64,000 bases of DNA from Paracoccus onchidii (GCF_028294535.1 NZ_JAQBIE010000003.1:124001-188000), one strand, 5' to 3'; positions 38,505 through 49,586 are shown, counted from the first letter of the stretch. The notes: generated by a model from the sequence alone, not told the origin. Program-made: numbers and translations.

Positions 38505-38609
38505 GTCTGCTCCTCAAGAGTTGTTGTCATGGAACCTAGACACACTGCCGACCCTTTTCCAGAGCCTCCCTTCGGGCTAATCAGGGCGGAACACCCGCGC
38601 AGAAAGCCC

Positions 38610-39794
38610 ATGCCCATCATGCCCCGGATTGATCGCTATTTACTTGGCCTGTTGCTGACCCTGTTCGGCTTCTTCGCGTTGGTGCTGGTTTCAGTCTACT
38701 GGATCAACCGCGCCGTCAGCCTGTTTGATGATTTGCTGAATGACGGCCAATCCGCATTGGTGGTGCTGGAATTCACCGTCCTGACCCTGCCATTGGTGAT
38801 CTCGGTCGTGTTGCCTGTCGCGGCATTCGCGGCCACCGCCTATGGAACCAACCGGCTGTCGGGCGAGTCGGAGCTGGTTGCAATGCAGGCAGCGGGTTTA
38901 TCGCCGTGGCGCATGGCGCGGCCGGTTCTGGTTTTCGGCCTGTTCGTCGGGCTTTTGGTTGCGGTGCTTGTGCACGGCCTTGTGCCTATGGCGCGAACCA
39001 AGCTGGCGGATCGACAGGACGAGATCACGCAGAACATCACCGCCCAATTCCTGCGGGCGGGCACATTCCAATATCCGACCGACGGGATCACCCTGTTCAT
39101 TCGCGACATCGCCAGCGACGGGCGGTTGCTGGATCTGTTCATCGAGGATGCACGCAATCCCGAGGATCAGACGACCTATACCTCGGAAGAGGCGCTGGTG
39201 GTGCGCAACGATACGGGGCCGGTGTTGATCCTGCTGCGTGGAATGACGCAAAACCTGCGATATCAGCATGACAAGAGAAACCTGTCAGTAACCCGGTTCG
39301 AACAGCTGAGTTACGATCTGGGGGCGATGCTGTCCACGACCGGCAGCAAAAAGCGTGACCTGCGAGAATTCGGCACGCTTGCGCTGCTGTCGCCGGATCA
39401 GTCGTTGCTGGACGCGACCAGATCCGACGACGCTGGCGATGCACGGCGCGAGGCGCATGAGCGACTTGCCCAGCCGCTGCTTTCGCCAATTGCCGCAATG
39501 ATCGGCTTTGCCACCCTGCTGATCGGCAGCTATTCTCGTTTCGGGGTGTGGCGGCAGGTGACATGGGCGATCGTCGGGCTGATCGCGGTACAGTTCCTGA
39601 CCAACGCGGCGGCAAATCAGGTCGGACGGGATACTGAACTGTGGCCCCTGCTTTACGTGCCTGCGCTGTTTGGCATCGTGCTTTGCGTGGTCCTGTTGTG
39701 GCTGGCCGCGCGACCGCGGCGCATTTGCCCCCGCGTCGCGCTTGCCAATCGACCGGCGGCCAACAAACCGACGGCCAAGGGGGGCATGGCATGA
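38610..39794 (+). CDS. lptF: LPS export ABC transporter permease LptF
   Basis: One of two inner-membrane permeases of the LptB2FGC machine that extracts LPS from the inner membrane. The 394-residue protein starts MPIMPRIDRYLLGLLLTLFG and has the LptF/G topology: three helices, a large periplasmic domain (about 105-270) and three helices at the end. A later ATG at 38619 is possible. It begins a run lptF-lptG-lptD-surA-pdxA-rsmA with very short or overlapping junctions. LptB, LptC and LptA are not in the window. Confidence 0.94.
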   Translation: MPIMPRIDRYLLGLLLTLFGFFALVLVSVYWINRAVSLFDDLLNDGQSALVVLEFTVLTLPLVISVVLPVAAFAATAYGTNRLSGESELVAMQAAGLSPWRMARPVLVFGLFVGLLVAVLVHGLVPMARTKLADRQDEITQNITAQFLRAGTFQYPTDGITLFIRDIASDGRLLDLFIEDARNPEDQTTYTSEEALVVRNDTGPVLILLRGMTQNLRYQHDKRNLSVTRFEQLSYDLGAMLSTTGSKKRDLREFGTLALLSPDQSLLDATRSDDAGDARREAHERLAQPLLSPIAAMIGFATLLIGSYSRFGVWRQVTWAIVGLIAVQFLTNAAANQVGRDTELWPLLYVPALFGIVLCVVLLWLAARPRRICPRVALANRPAANKPTAKGGMA

Positions 39795-40900
39795 TCCTTG
39801 CACGCTACGTCGGACGCCGGTTTCTGCGCAGCTTCCTGCTGATTGCGGGGGTGTTTCTGATGATTCTGCTGCTGATCGACATGATCGAGATGATCCGCCG
39901 TTTTTCCGATCGCGATATCGGATTGTCGGGCGCGGCGGAACTGGCAGGGCTGAACATCGCGGGCAGCTTTTATTCCATTCTTCCGCTGATCACGGTGCTG
40001 GCAGGGATTGCGCTGTTTCTGGGGCTTGCACGAAGCTCGGAAATGGTTGCGATCCGGGCTTCCGGGCGGTCGGCGCTGAAGGTTGTTACGGCGCCATCGG
40101 TGGCGGCCATTCTGGTTGGCGCGATTACGGTCGCATTTCTGAATCCGATGGTCGCGGTCACGGGCAAACGCTTTGATCAGGCCGTGGCCAATATCGAACG
40201 CGAGGGCAGCCAGACCGTTTCAATCGGCGACAGCGCAATGTGGTTGCGTCAGGCCGTGATCGAACAGGGCCAAGAGGCAGGCCAGATCGTGATCCGTGCC
40301 CGACGCGCAAGCCCTGATGCCACGACCTTGTATGACGCTTCGTTCCTGGTCTTTGATCAGAATAACGGTCCCGTGCGCCGCATCGAGGCCCGCGAAGCAA
40401 GATTGTCGCCGGGCGAATGGGAATTGCTGGATGTGCGCGACTATGCGCTGAACCGACCCAATCCCGAAGCCTTGGCCGAAGCGCGCGAGACACTGACCTT
40501 GGCATCAGACCTGACAGCTCAGCGCATCCGCGACGGTTTTGGCCGCCCCGAGGCCGTTCCGGTCTGGCAGCTGCCCGGCTTTATCGCCGGGCTTGAACGC
40601 GCAGGTTTCACCGCCGCGCGTCATCGTGTCTGGTTTCAGATGGAACTGGCGCGCCCGTTCCTGATGGGGGCCATGATCCTGATTGCGGCTGCGTTCACAA
40701 TGCAACATGTCCGCGGCCGCAGCACTGGAATCGCGGTCCTGATCGCCTTTGCGGCCGGAATCGGCCTGTTCTTTTTGCGCAATCTGGCGCAGGTGCTGGG
40801 CGATAACGGTCAGATCACCCCGATCATGGCCGCGTGGGCACCGCCGCTGGTGGGCGGATTGCTGGCGCTGGGGGTGATCCTGCAACGAGAGGACGGATGA
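39791..40900 (+). CDS. lptG: LPS export ABC transporter permease LptG
   Basis: The partner permease of LptF, 369 residues. It starts MILARYVGRRFLRSFLLIAG, has the membrane stretch VFLMILLLIDMIEMIRRF, a periplasmic beta-jellyroll region and three C-terminal helices (FLMGAMILIAAAFTMQHV and onward). ATGA overlaps connect it to lptF upstream and lptD downstream, so the three are translationally coupled. Confidence 0.94.
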   Translation: MILARYVGRRFLRSFLLIAGVFLMILLLIDMIEMIRRFSDRDIGLSGAAELAGLNIAGSFYSILPLITVLAGIALFLGLARSSEMVAIRASGRSALKVVTAPSVAAILVGAITVAFLNPMVAVTGKRFDQAVANIEREGSQTVSIGDSAMWLRQAVIEQGQEAGQIVIRARRASPDATTLYDASFLVFDQNNGPVRRIEAREARLSPGEWELLDVRDYALNRPNPEALAEARETLTLASDLTAQRIRDGFGRPEAVPVWQLPGFIAGLERAGFTAARHRVWFQMELARPFLMGAMILIAAAFTMQHVRGRSTGIAVLIAFAAGIGLFFLRNLAQVLGDNGQITPIMAAWAPPLVGGLLALGVILQREDG

Positions 40901-43278
40901 TGCTGAAGCGTCTGACGACAGCGACAAGCCTTTGCGCCAGCATCGCCGTTTGGCAGGGCATGCCACAAGCCCTGCATGCCCAAACGATATTCGATGACGA
41001 GCCGATGACCGACGCCCAGATATCGGCGGCCCCCCTTGCCACATCGGCAGGCGAGGCCGCGCTGGCACCCGCCGCGCCCGCCCTGAACAATGATCTGCTT
41101 GGCGATGGCACGCCCGCACGCGCCGAACTGGTCGCAGTTGAACCGACGGCCAATGTCACCCTGCCCGGCAGCCGCCCGGTCTCCGACAACACCGATGAGG
41201 CTGCAACCGTACTGGCCGACAACATGATCCTGCAGGGGGATCGCACGCTGATCGCCGCCGGTGGTGTGGTGGTCTGGTATCAGGGCGCGCGACTGGTCGC
41301 GTCGCGATTGATCGTGGATGGCGCAACCGGCGATCTGACCATCGAAGGCCCGATTCACCTGTCCCAGCCCGGGGCGAACGATCCTGACAGTGAAGCAATC
41401 CTGATTGCCGATTCCGCGCAGCTTGACCGCGAATTGCAGGATGGTGTCGTTCGTGGCGCCCGACTGGTGATCGCCCGTGAATTGCAACTGGCCGCGGATG
41501 AGCTGACGCGCAGCAGCAATGGACGCATGACCAGCCTGACCCATGTTGTCGCCTCTAGCTGTCAGGTCTGCGCCAGCGATCCGACACCGCTGTGGGAAAT
41601 CCGGGCGCGCAGCATCACTCATGATGCCGAAACCAGCCTGCTGACGCTGGACCGCCCGCAACTGCGTGCCTTTGGCGTGCCCATTGCGGCAGCGCCTTTC
41701 ACGATCACCGCACCCGACCCCACGGTCGAGCGCCGCTCTGGGTTTCTGCGCCCCGAGTTTCGCACGACATCGGGCTTGGGCTTCGGCGTGAAGATACCCT
41801 ATTTCCAAACCCTCGGAGACAGCGCCGACGTCACGATCACGCCCTATGTCTCGGCCAATCGCACCCGGACGCTGGAATTTCGCTATCGGCAGGCATGGGC
41901 GAATGGCGTGGCCGAATGGGACGGTGCCGTCAGCCGCGATGACATCGAACCCGGCGAAACGCGCGGCTACCTGTTCGGCAATGCCATCTACAGCCTGCCG
42001 CGTGGCTATCGTATGGGAATTCAGCTTCAGGTCGCATCGGATCGTGGCTATCTGCTGGACTATGACATCACCGATGCAGACCGGCTCTGGAGCGGGATCA
42101 CCCTGGAACGCGTGACCCGCGACCGGCTGTTCGTCGGGCGTGTCGGCAATTATCATTCATTGCGCGACGACGAAGACAACGACACCTCGCCCAATCAGGT
42201 CGCGGATGTCCTGTGGCAGCGGCGTTTCACGCCGCGCGGAATTGGCGGCGAGGGCCTGATGGAATGGTCGGTCCACGCCCATCGCCGGCCCTCCGATGAA
42301 GACATTATCGGCCAGGACGAAGTCCGCGGTTCGCTGGGGCTGGATTGGCGGCGGACCGAAATCCTGCCCGGCGGCTTCGTCGGCTCGGCGATCGCCGGAC
42401 TGGATGCGGATCTGTATCATATCGTTCAGGACAGCCGCTACGACGAGATTGTCACCCGCGTGGATCCGCTGTTGGGGGTGGAACTGCGCTGGCCGCTGAT
42501 GGCAACCTCGTCAGGCGCCACGCATATGGTCGAACCGGTGGTTCAATTGCTGTGGTCGCCCCGGGGCGAGGATGATGACATCCCGAACGAGGACAGCCGC
42601 CTGATCGAGTTCGACGAAGGCAATCTGTTCTCGGACAATCGCTTTCCCGGCTGGGATGCGCGCGAAACCGGACTGCGGGCCAATATCGGGGTCAGCTGGA
42701 CACGTATCGATCCGAACGGATGGTCGCTGGGGCTGACCGGCGGACGTGTCATTCGCGCCCATGCGGATCCGGATTTTCCGGTCGATTCGCCGCTGGCAGG
42801 CAAACGTTCCGATTGGTTGCTGGCCGCGCATTACGACAGCGGCACCGGCCTGGCGCTGGCCAACCGGTCATTGTTCAATGACTCTTTCAATTTTTCGCGA
42901 AACGAGCTGCGTCTCGGCTGGCTGCGCAACAATCTTGAGGTGTCGGCAGGCTATTTGTGGATCGACAGCGACGAAGACGAAGGCCGGGACGAGGATACCA
43001 ATGAACTGACCGCGATGATCGGCTGGCAAATTGCAGACGGCTGGTGGGCGAATGCGGAAACCCGCTATGATTTCGTCGCAGACGAAGCGCAAAAGGCCAC
43101 GCTTGATGTCGCCTATCGCAATGAATGCCTGACGCTGGAGATGGGGCTTTCACGCCGTTTCACCGACAGTTACAGCGTGCGCCCGGAAACCAGCTTCGAC
43201 CTGTCCGTGCGTCTGGGCGGCTTTGGCAGCCAGAAAGACGGGCAAGGCACGGTGGCGCGTCGCAGTTGCATGCGCTAG
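40900..43278 (+). CDS. lptD: LPS-assembly protein LptD
   Basis: Outer-membrane beta-barrel that places LPS in the outer leaflet. The 792-residue protein has a signal peptide (MLKRLTTATSLCASIAVWQG to about residue 27), an OstA/LptA-like domain at about 105-210 (LADNMILQGDRTLIAAGGVV), then a long barrel with alternating hydrophobic and aromatic strands. SSCQVCASDP near residue 222 has a CxxC; the disulfide pattern of E. coli LptD is not conserved. GAGAGGA is best spaced for ATG 40900, and the neighbouring ATG at 40897 is in frame. Confidence 0.94.
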   Translation: MLKRLTTATSLCASIAVWQGMPQALHAQTIFDDEPMTDAQISAAPLATSAGEAALAPAAPALNNDLLGDGTPARAELVAVEPTANVTLPGSRPVSDNTDEAATVLADNMILQGDRTLIAAGGVVVWYQGARLVASRLIVDGATGDLTIEGPIHLSQPGANDPDSEAILIADSAQLDRELQDGVVRGARLVIARELQLAADELTRSSNGRMTSLTHVVASSCQVCASDPTPLWEIRARSITHDAETSLLTLDRPQLRAFGVPIAAAPFTITAPDPTVERRSGFLRPEFRTTSGLGFGVKIPYFQTLGDSADVTITPYVSANRTRTLEFRYRQAWANGVAEWDGAVSRDDIEPGETRGYLFGNAIYSLPRGYRMGIQLQVASDRGYLLDYDITDADRLWSGITLERVTRDRLFVGRVGNYHSLRDDEDNDTSPNQVADVLWQRRFTPRGIGGEGLMEWSVHAHRRPSDEDIIGQDEVRGSLGLDWRRTEILPGGFVGSAIAGLDADLYHIVQDSRYDEIVTRVDPLLGVELRWPLMATSSGATHMVEPVVQLLWSPRGEDDDIPNEDSRLIEFDEGNLFSDNRFPGWDARETGLRANIGVSWTRIDPNGWSLGLTGGRVIRAHADPDFPVDSPLAGKRSDWLLAAHYDSGTGLALANRSLFNDSFNFSRNELRLGWLRNNLEVSAGYLWIDSDEDEGRDEDTNELTAMIGWQIADGWWANAETRYDFVADEAQKATLDVAYRNECLTLEMGLSRRFTDSYSVRPETSFDLSVRLGGFGSQKDGQGTVARRSCMR

Positions 43279-43311
43279 TCTCGCCGCGACAAGTGATTTG
43301 GGGGCCAGCAG

Positions 43312-44580
43312 ATGCGGCACATTCTTTCCGGCGTCGCCGTGGCGGCGACCTTGATCCTCGGCGCGGCGCAGCCGACAATTGCGCAGAATCTTTTCGCTCC
43401 GGTCGTGTATATCAATGACAAGGCCGTGACCCGCTACGAGGTCCAGCAGCGGATGCGTTTCATGCAGATCCTTGGATCACCTGCGGATGAAGCCGGGGCC
43501 GAAGATGCGCTGGTTCTGGATCGTCTGCGCATGTATGCCGCCCAGCAATTGGGGATCGAAGTCACCGATCAGGGCCTGCAAACGGGGCTTGAGGAATTCG
43601 CCAGCCGTGCCGGAATGTCCGCCGCGCAGTTCACGGCCGCATTGGAACAATCGGGGGTCGAACCGCAAGCCTATCGCGATTTCGTGCGCGCCGGCGTTGC
43701 ATGGCGGGCCGTGATCCGTCAACGCCTGTTGCCACAGCTGAACGTGACCGACGCCGAAATCGATCAGGAAATGAAACGCCAGATCGAAACACCGATCATC
43801 GACCGGGTTCTGTTGTCCGAGCTGATCATCCCGACCCCTCCCGGTCAGGAACAGGCTGCGATGGATCGCGCAAACGCGATTGCCGCATCGCAGCCGAACG
43901 AGGCCCAGTTTGCAGCCGCCGCACGCCAGTATTCGGCCGCCGGCTCCGCCGCGGCTGGTGGGCGGCTGAACTGGGTGGCGCTGGACAACCTGCCACCTTC
44001 ACTGCGCCCCGTCCTGACCAATCTGTCCACAGGCCAGATCACACAACCGCTGACGGTGCCCGGGGCCGTGGTGCTGTTCTTCATGCGCGATTCCCAAGGC
44101 ACCTTGCGACCCGGCGCAAAGGAACAGGTTCTGGAATACATGACGTTGCGCATGCCTTCGGCCAGCGAGGCCGCGCAACTGGCCGCACGCACGCGCAGTT
44201 GCGATGACCTCTATGTGCAGGCGGGCAGCGAAGCCGCGCCGATGGTCAACCGCCAGACCCAGTCGCAAAATGCCATTCCAACGCTGATCGCAACGCGGCT
44301 GGCATCAATGGATGACGACGAAGCGGGTATTGTGAATTACGGCAATGCGGCGGATGTCGTCGTCCTGTGTTCTCGCCAGCCGGCCTTGTTGGCCGAAGCG
44401 CAGGCAGATGTGGCGACCACCGCACTTCCCGACGACGGGGTCGAAGCCGCCGTTCCCGACCAACAGGGAATTCCAAGCCGGGAAATGGTGCGCGAGGACA
44501 TCTTCAACCGCAAGGCAAACGCCGCCGCCGAGGCCTATCTGGCGGAACTGCGCGCCGATGCCGTGATCCGGCGTCCGTAA
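43312..44580 (+). CDS. surA: SurA-type periplasmic peptidylprolyl isomerase/chaperone
   Basis: Outer-membrane protein chaperone in the periplasm. The 422-residue protein has a signal peptide ending QPTIA with QNLFAPVVYINDKAVTRYEV following, the SurA N-terminal helical domain (about 35-165), and a parvulin-type domain (about 175-270: DRVLLSELIIPTPPGQEQAA, GGRLNWVALDNLPPSLRPVL). The position between lptD and pdxA is the conserved one for surA. Confidence 0.9.
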   Translation: MRHILSGVAVAATLILGAAQPTIAQNLFAPVVYINDKAVTRYEVQQRMRFMQILGSPADEAGAEDALVLDRLRMYAAQQLGIEVTDQGLQTGLEEFASRAGMSAAQFTAALEQSGVEPQAYRDFVRAGVAWRAVIRQRLLPQLNVTDAEIDQEMKRQIETPIIDRVLLSELIIPTPPGQEQAAMDRANAIAASQPNEAQFAAAARQYSAAGSAAAGGRLNWVALDNLPPSLRPVLTNLSTGQITQPLTVPGAVVLFFMRDSQGTLRPGAKEQVLEYMTLRMPSASEAAQLAARTRSCDDLYVQAGSEAAPMVNRQTQSQNAIPTLIATRLASMDDDEAGIVNYGNAADVVVLCSRQPALLAEAQADVATTALPDDGVEAAVPDQQGIPSREMVREDIFNRKANAAAEAYLAELRADAVIRRP

Positions 44581-44584
44581 CACG

Positions 44585-45550
44585 ATGGCCCGTCGTGTCC
44601 TGCTGACCTGTGGCGAGCCTGCCGGAATCGGCCCCGAACTGGTCGGACCGGCCATGGCCTCGGGCGTGGATTTCGCCTGGATCGGCGACCCCGCCCACCT
44701 GCCCGCTGGCACCCCCTATTGCGAAATCGCGGCCCCCGGAGATGCCGTGCCTGATGGTCAGGTGCCGGTGCTGCGCCATGACTTTCCGGCCCCGGCCACA
44801 CCGGGCCGCGCGGACCCCGAAAATGCACAGGCCGTGATCGAGGTCATCGCCCGCGCCGTCGATTTGGTGATGCGTCGCGAAGCGCTGGCCATGACAACCC
44901 TGCCGATCAACAAGCAGGCCTTGAAGGAAGGTGCCGGTTTCGCCTTTCCGGGGCATACCGAATATCTGGCCGATCTGGCGGGTGACGTTCCGGTGGCCAT
45001 GATGCTGGCATCCACAGCGGTCGAACCGCCTTGTCGGGTTGTGCCCGCGACGATCCACATCCCTTTGGCATCCGTGCCCGCCAGCCTGACCCCAGAGCGT
45101 CTGGAACAGGCGATTCGCATCACCCATGCGGGCCTGCAGCGCGACTTCGCCATTTCCGCGCCAAGGCTGGCGGTCGCCGGTCTGAACCCGCATGCCGGCG
45201 AAGGTGGGGCCATGGGCCACGAAGAGGATTTGTTCCTGCGCCCGCTGCTTGCGCGCTTGCGCGACGAAGGGATGGATATTTCCGGGCCGCTGCCTGCGGA
45301 CACGATGTTCCACCCCGCCGCGCGGGCCGGATATGACGCGGCAATCTGCGCCTATCACGATCAGGCGTTGATCCCGATCAAGACATTGGATTTCGCCGGT
45401 GGCGTCAATGTTACACTGGGTCTGCCCTTCGTGCGCACGTCGCCCGATCACGGAACCGCCTTTGATATTGCCGGACAAGGCCGCGCGGATGCCACCTCGA
45501 CCATCGCGGCCCTGAAAATGGCGCAGGACATGGCAAGGGCGCGCGGATGA
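44585..45550 (+). CDS. pdxA: 4-hydroxythreonine-4-phosphate dehydrogenase
   Basis: NAD-dependent enzyme of pyridoxal 5'-phosphate synthesis. The 321-residue protein opens [20 protein letters not shown] and contains [20 protein letters not shown] with a metal ligand His, [17 protein letters not shown] and [16 protein letters not shown] with the second metal site. Length and order between surA and rsmA are standard. Its stop overlaps the rsmA start by four bases. Confidence 0.97.
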   Translation: MARRVLLTCGEPAGIGPELVGPAMASGVDFAWIGDPAHLPAGTPYCEIAAPGDAVPDGQVPVLRHDFPAPATPGRADPENAQAVIEVIARAVDLVMRREALAMTTLPINKQALKEGAGFAFPGHTEYLADLAGDVPVAMMLASTAVEPPCRVVPATIHIPLASVPASLTPERLEQAIRITHAGLQRDFAISAPRLAVAGLNPHAGEGGAMGHEEDLFLRPLLARLRDEGMDISGPLPADTMFHPAARAGYDAAICAYHDQALIPIKTLDFAGGVNVTLGLPFVRTSPDHGTAFDIAGQGRADATSTIAALKMAQDMARARG

Positions 45551-46401
45551 GCACGATCGACAACCTTCCCCCGCTGCGCGAGGTGATCGCGCGCCACGAT
45601 CTGCGCGCGAAAAAGCAGCTTGGACAAAATTTTCTGCTGGACCTAAACTTGACCGCCAAGATCGCGCGTCAGGCTGGCGACCTTTCGCAATGCGACATTC
45701 TCGAAATCGGGCCCGGGCCGGGCGGGTTGACCCGTGGCCTGCTGGCCGAAGGGGCACGGCGCGTTCTTGCCATCGAAAAAGATGCGCGCGCCCTGCCCGC
45801 CCTGGACGAGATTGCCCAAGCCTATCCGGGGCGTCTAGGGGTTATCAATGGCGATGCGCTTGAAATTGATCCGCTTGAACACCTGACACCGCCCATCCGG
45901 ATTGCGGCCAATCTGCCCTACAATGTCGGAACCGAATTGCTGATCCGTTGGCTGACCCCGCGCGAATGGCCGCCCTTCTGGCAATCGTTGACGCTGATGT
46001 TCCAGAAAGAGGTGGCCGAGCGGATCGTCGCAAAGCCCGGCAGCAAGGCCTATGGCCGGCTTGCCCTGCTGTCGCAATGGCGCAGTGACGCAAGAATCGT
46101 CATGACCCTGCCACCCGAGGCGTTCGTTCCCGCGCCTTCGATCCATTCGGCGGTGGTACATCTGGATGCGCTGCCCGAACCGCGCTTTCCCGCCGATGCG
46201 GCCACCCTGTCGCAGATTACGGCCGCCGGCTTCAATCAACGACGCAAGATGCTTCGCGCAAGCCTGCGCGGCCTGCATCCCGACATGGAAAGCCTGCTGA
46301 CACAGGCCGACATCGCACCGACCGCACGCGCAGAAGAGATCGAACTGGAACGTTTCTGTGCGCTCGCCCGTGTTCTACAGCACGCACGTGCAACATCCTG
46401 A
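45547..46401 (+). CDS. rsmA: 16S rRNA (A1518/A1519-N6)-dimethyltransferase
   Basis: KsgA-type enzyme that dimethylates two adenines near the 3' end of 16S rRNA late in 30S assembly. The 284-residue protein shows [20 protein letters not shown], the SAM site [32 protein letters not shown] (NLPY catalytic motif) and the C-terminal helical domain with [15 protein letters not shown]. It ends the lptF-to-rsmA run. Confidence 0.98.
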   Translation: MSTIDNLPPLREVIARHDLRAKKQLGQNFLLDLNLTAKIARQAGDLSQCDILEIGPGPGGLTRGLLAEGARRVLAIEKDARALPALDEIAQAYPGRLGVINGDALEIDPLEHLTPPIRIAANLPYNVGTELLIRWLTPREWPPFWQSLTLMFQKEVAERIVAKPGSKAYGRLALLSQWRSDARIVMTLPPEAFVPAPSIHSAVVHLDALPEPRFPADAATLSQITAAGFNQRRKMLRASLRGLHPDMESLLTQADIAPTARAEEIELERFCALARVLQHARATS

Positions 46402-46445
46402 ACCCGCGTGACTATCGGCGGGCTTTGCCACGAGGCATATAGGAA

Positions 46446-46465
46446 AGGGCCACAATAGCGGCCCT
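46446..46465 (-). terminator. Possible terminator of the DUF4167 gene
   Basis: AGGGCC (46446-46451) and GGCCCT (46460-46465) form a 6-bp stem with an eight-base loop. On the minus strand it is followed by TTTCCTATA, 27 bases past the stop at 46493. It is weak but well placed between convergent genes. Confidence 0.45.
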
Positions 46466-46492
46466 GACACATGTGCGAAACTGTCGGGCGGG

Positions 46493-47323
46493 TTAGCCCT
46501 GTTCGGTGTTGCCTTCCGGGGTCGAACCGCTCTCTGCCGCGCCTTCGGCGGCGGGTGGCGTTGCGGCAGGTTCATCCGCCTTGCGCCGGCTGCGACCGGT
46601 CGTGCTGCGCGGGCGGGTCGACTTTGCCCGCGGCTTTTTCGCAGGCGCGGCTTCGGGGGTTTCGATCGGACCTTCCCGACCCTCTGGGGTCACGGCGTCC
46701 GGCAAGCCAAGCTGCGGTTGCGTATCGGGCTGGGCCTCGGTCTTGGCAACCTCGGCATCGGCATTGCGCCGGCTGCGGCCACGGCGCGGCGTCGCGGGCT
46801 TTTCCGTGGTGGCAGGCTGGTTTCCTTCGCCGGTAGCAGGCTTGTCCTCGACCGTGGCGGCAGGTGCCTGATCGGCGGGGGCCTGCGCCTGCTCGGGCTG
46901 GCTGCGCTCGGGCTGATTGCCGCGATCGTTCGACGCATTCTCGCGCTGGCCATGCTGGTCACGGTTGCGGTGACCGTTGTCACGGTTGTTATTGTCGCGA
47001 TTGTTGTTTTGCTGCCCATCGCGATCGTCATCATTCTGATGTCGATGGTGCTGTTGCTGCGCCTGACGTTCCGCCATTTCGCGCTGCGCCTCGCCCAACA
47101 TTCGCGTATAGTGTTCGGCATGCTGGAAAAAGCTCTGCTCGGCCACGCGGTCATTGGACAGCTGCGCGTCCCGCGCCAGCGTCAGATATTTATCGATGAT
47201 CTGCTGGGGGGTGCCCCGGACCTTTCCTTCCGGACCAGAGCTGTCAAACACACGGTTGACTATGTTCCCCAGCGAGCGCTGGCGATTCGACTTGTTACGC
47301 GAACGGGATTTCGATGATCTCAT
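46493..47323 (-). CDS. DUF4167 domain-containing protein
   Basis: A 276-residue protein. Residues 1-85 are the conserved DUF4167 part: basic SSKSRSRNKSNRQRSLGNIV, then RVFDSSGPEGKVRGTPQQII, DKYLTLARDAQLSNDRVAEQ and FFQHAEHYTRML. The rest is low complexity, first Q/H/N/D/R-rich (about 90-140), then A/P/E/T-rich with KKPRAKSTRPRS, so it is probably disordered. The family is widespread in alphaproteobacteria and has no established function that I can name; the basic start suggests nucleic-acid contact. It is convergent with rsmA. The 273 bases upstream (47324-47596) show no gene or strong structure. Confidence 0.88.
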   Translation of the reverse strand: MRSSKSRSRNKSNRQRSLGNIVNRVFDSSGPEGKVRGTPQQIIDKYLTLARDAQLSNDRVAEQSFFQHAEHYTRMLGEAQREMAERQAQQQHHRHQNDDDRDGQQNNNRDNNNRDNGHRNRDQHGQRENASNDRGNQPERSQPEQAQAPADQAPAATVEDKPATGEGNQPATTEKPATPRRGRSRRNADAEVAKTEAQPDTQPQLGLPDAVTPEGREGPIETPEAAPAKKPRAKSTRPRSTTGRSRRKADEPAATPPAAEGAAESGSTPEGNTEQG

Positions 47324-47596
47324 CAGTCTGTCTGTTATGGTTCCAGGGTCGTCTGGGGATCCGGAATGGTCCGGAAGGCATTTCCGACGGAAGGGGCTGC
47401 AATTCCTTGCGGCCTACCGTTCAAACCCGGCTCTTGCCTTGCGGGGCGCCGTCTGCGCCCTGTCAATCTCGGCATTTGTCAGGCTGGACTGTGCGGTGGC
47501 TTTTGGCCCCCGGCACGTCGTTGACTAATCATGCAGAAGGCAGCGTTACAAGGAGAAATTTGTCATTTTCCTGAAAATTGCTGCAATTCGCGGGAT

Positions 47597-48421
47597 TCAG
47601 CCGTCAAATGAAGCCTGAATGACACGATCCCGCCCGTCAAGGTCAGGGATGACACAAGTTCGCGCGCCCTGAGCCTGAAACAACGCAGAAACCGCCGCCC
47701 CTTGGGTATGCCCGATTTCAACCAGCACATGTCCGCCGGGGGTCAGATGCGCGCGCGCGCCTTGGGCGATCGCACGATAGGCAGTCAGCCCGTCAGCCCC
47801 ATCCGTCAGTGCCAGATGAGGTTCCCAATCCAGCACATCCGGCGAAAGACCCGCCATTTCAGCGCGGGCAATATACGGCGGGTTGGACAGGATCAGATCG
47901 AAGCGACCTTCAAGGCCGTCATACCAATCGGATGTGACGAAACGGGCCTTCACGCCGATCCGATGGGCATTTTCCCGTGCTACCGCCAATGCGGCCGATG
48001 AAATATCACTGCCCGTTCCGGCGGCGCCGGGGCGGGCCGCCAGCACCGACACAAGGATCGCCCCCGTGCCGGTCCCCATGTCCAGAACCGACGACCAATC
48101 GAGGGCCAGCGCTGCTTCGATCAGGCTTTCGGTTTCGGGGCGCGGATCCAGCGTATCGGGCGTGACCTTGAAACGATGGGCGTAGAAATCACGAAACCCC
48201 ACGATTTGCGCGACCGGCTGATGGGCCGCGCGGGCCTGCATGGCCGCATCCAGACGTGCCGTTTCCATCTGGGTCAGATCCCGGTCGTCCATAACACGCA
48301 GGCGGCCCGGCTCGACATCCAGAACCGCTGCAAGGATACGCTCGGCATCCCGTGCGCCACCCTCGATTCCCGCGTCGCGCAGCATGGCGGCGTATCGTCG
48401 CCGGGCGTCCTGAATGGTCAT
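47597..48421 (-). CDS. prmC: Peptide chain release factor N5-glutamine methyltransferase
   Basis: Methylates the Gln of the GGQ motif in release factors. The 274-residue protein has an N-terminal helical domain ([20 protein letters not shown]), the SAM loop [18 protein letters not shown] near 118 and the NPPY catalytic motif in [14 protein letters not shown]. The ATG overlaps the prfA stop by four bases, the normal coupling of the enzyme to its substrate gene. Confidence 0.97.
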   Translation of the reverse strand: MTIQDARRRYAAMLRDAGIEGGARDAERILAAVLDVEPGRLRVMDDRDLTQMETARLDAAMQARAAHQPVAQIVGFRDFYAHRFKVTPDTLDPRPETESLIEAALALDWSSVLDMGTGTGAILVSVLAARPGAAGTGSDISSAALAVARENAHRIGVKARFVTSDWYDGLEGRFDLILSNPPYIARAEMAGLSPDVLDWEPHLALTDGADGLTAYRAIAQGARAHLTPGGHVLVEIGHTQGAAVSALFQAQGARTCVIPDLDGRDRVIQASFDG

Positions 48422-49473
48422 TCCTGCGCGGCCAGCCGCGCGGCCTGATCGTGCGAGGTCAGCGCATCGATGATATCGCCGAGATCACCCGCCATGACCC
48501 GATCAAGCGAATACAATGTCAGATTGATGCGATGATCCGTCATGCGCCCCTGGGGGAAATTATAGGTCCGGATCCGTTCACTGCGATCCCCGCTGCCGAC
48601 CTGGGATTTCCGGTCTGCGGCGCGTTCCGCATCGGCCTGCTGACGTTGCATGTCATAAAGGCGCGCGCGCAGCACGGCCATCGCATTGGCGCGGTTCTGG
48701 TGCTGGGATTTTTCCGAACTGGTCACAACGATGCCGGTCGGGATATGCGTGATGCGCACTGCGGAATCGGTCGTGTTGACATGCTGGCCGCCCGCGCCGC
48801 TGGCCCGCATGGTATCGATGCGGATATCGCCTGCAGGAATGTCGATTTCGACATCATCGGCAGCTTCGGGCAGCACCGCCACGGTCGCCGCACTGGTGTG
48901 AATGCGGCCACCCGATTCAGTTTCGGGCACACGTTGGACCCGATGAACGCCCGATTCATATTTGAGTCGCGCGAAAACGCCCTCGCCCTCGATTCGGGCC
49001 ATGGCTTCCTTGACGCCGCCAAGCTCGGTCTCGGACAGTTCGAGAAGCTGGAAATTCCAGCCCTGTGCCTCGGCATGGCGGCGATACATCGCCAGCAGAT
49101 CCCCCGCAAACAATGCCGCTTCGTCACCACCCGTGCCGGGACGTATTTCCACAATGGCGGGGCGCGCATCGGCCGCGTCCTTGGGCAGAAGCGCAATCCG
49201 CAACTCCTGTTCGATACGGGGCAGATCTTCTTGCAGACCGGCAAGCTCATCCTCGGCCAGTTCGCGCATTTCGGGATCGGTCAGCATGGCCTTGGCCTCG
49301 GCCATCGCATCACGTGCATTGCGCCATTGGGTGATCTGTTCGACAACGGGTTTCAGTTCCGCATATTCGCGGCTGATCCTCGCGATCTGATCAGCGGCCG
49401 CGCCGGCATTCAACTGCGCTTCGAGAAACTCGAACCGTTGGGTAATCTGGTGAAGGCGATCTTCGGGAAGCAT
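48418..49473 (-). CDS. prfA: Peptide chain release factor 1
   Basis: Terminates translation at UAA and UAG. The 351-residue protein shows the codon-recognition region [20 protein letters not shown] (PET tripeptide), the peptidyl hydrolysis motif [33 protein letters not shown] and [23 protein letters not shown] 49473 gives the expected [18 protein letters not shown] start. It is divergent from rpsF. Confidence 0.98.
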   Translation of the reverse strand: MLPEDRLHQITQRFEFLEAQLNAGAAADQIARISREYAELKPVVEQITQWRNARDAMAEAKAMLTDPEMRELAEDELAGLQEDLPRIEQELRIALLPKDAADARPAIVEIRPGTGGDEAALFAGDLLAMYRRHAEAQGWNFQLLELSETELGGVKEAMARIEGEGVFARLKYESGVHRVQRVPETESGGRIHTSAATVAVLPEAADDVEIDIPAGDIRIDTMRASGAGGQHVNTTDSAVRITHIPTGIVVTSSEKSQHQNRANAMAVLRARLYDMQRQQADAERAADRKSQVGSGDRSERIRTYNFPQGRMTDHRINLTLYSLDRVMAGDLGDIIDALTSHDQAARLAAQE

Positions 49474-49551
49474 GACATGCGGATGTAATGCCCTGCGTGC
49501 CCCCCGTAAAGCGTATATCTGCGTATCGGCATGCGCCCTGCCCCTTTTACC

Positions 49552-49579
49552 TTGCATCTGCAGCATTTGCCGCTATAAG
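49552..49579 (+). promoter_or_regulatory. Sigma-70 promoter of rpsF-rpsR-rplI
   Basis: TTGCAT (49552-49557) and TATAAG (49574-49579) with a 16-base spacer. The predicted start near 49586 falls at the first base of the structured leader, which supports both calls. Confidence 0.72.
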
Positions 49580-49586
49580 GCCGCAT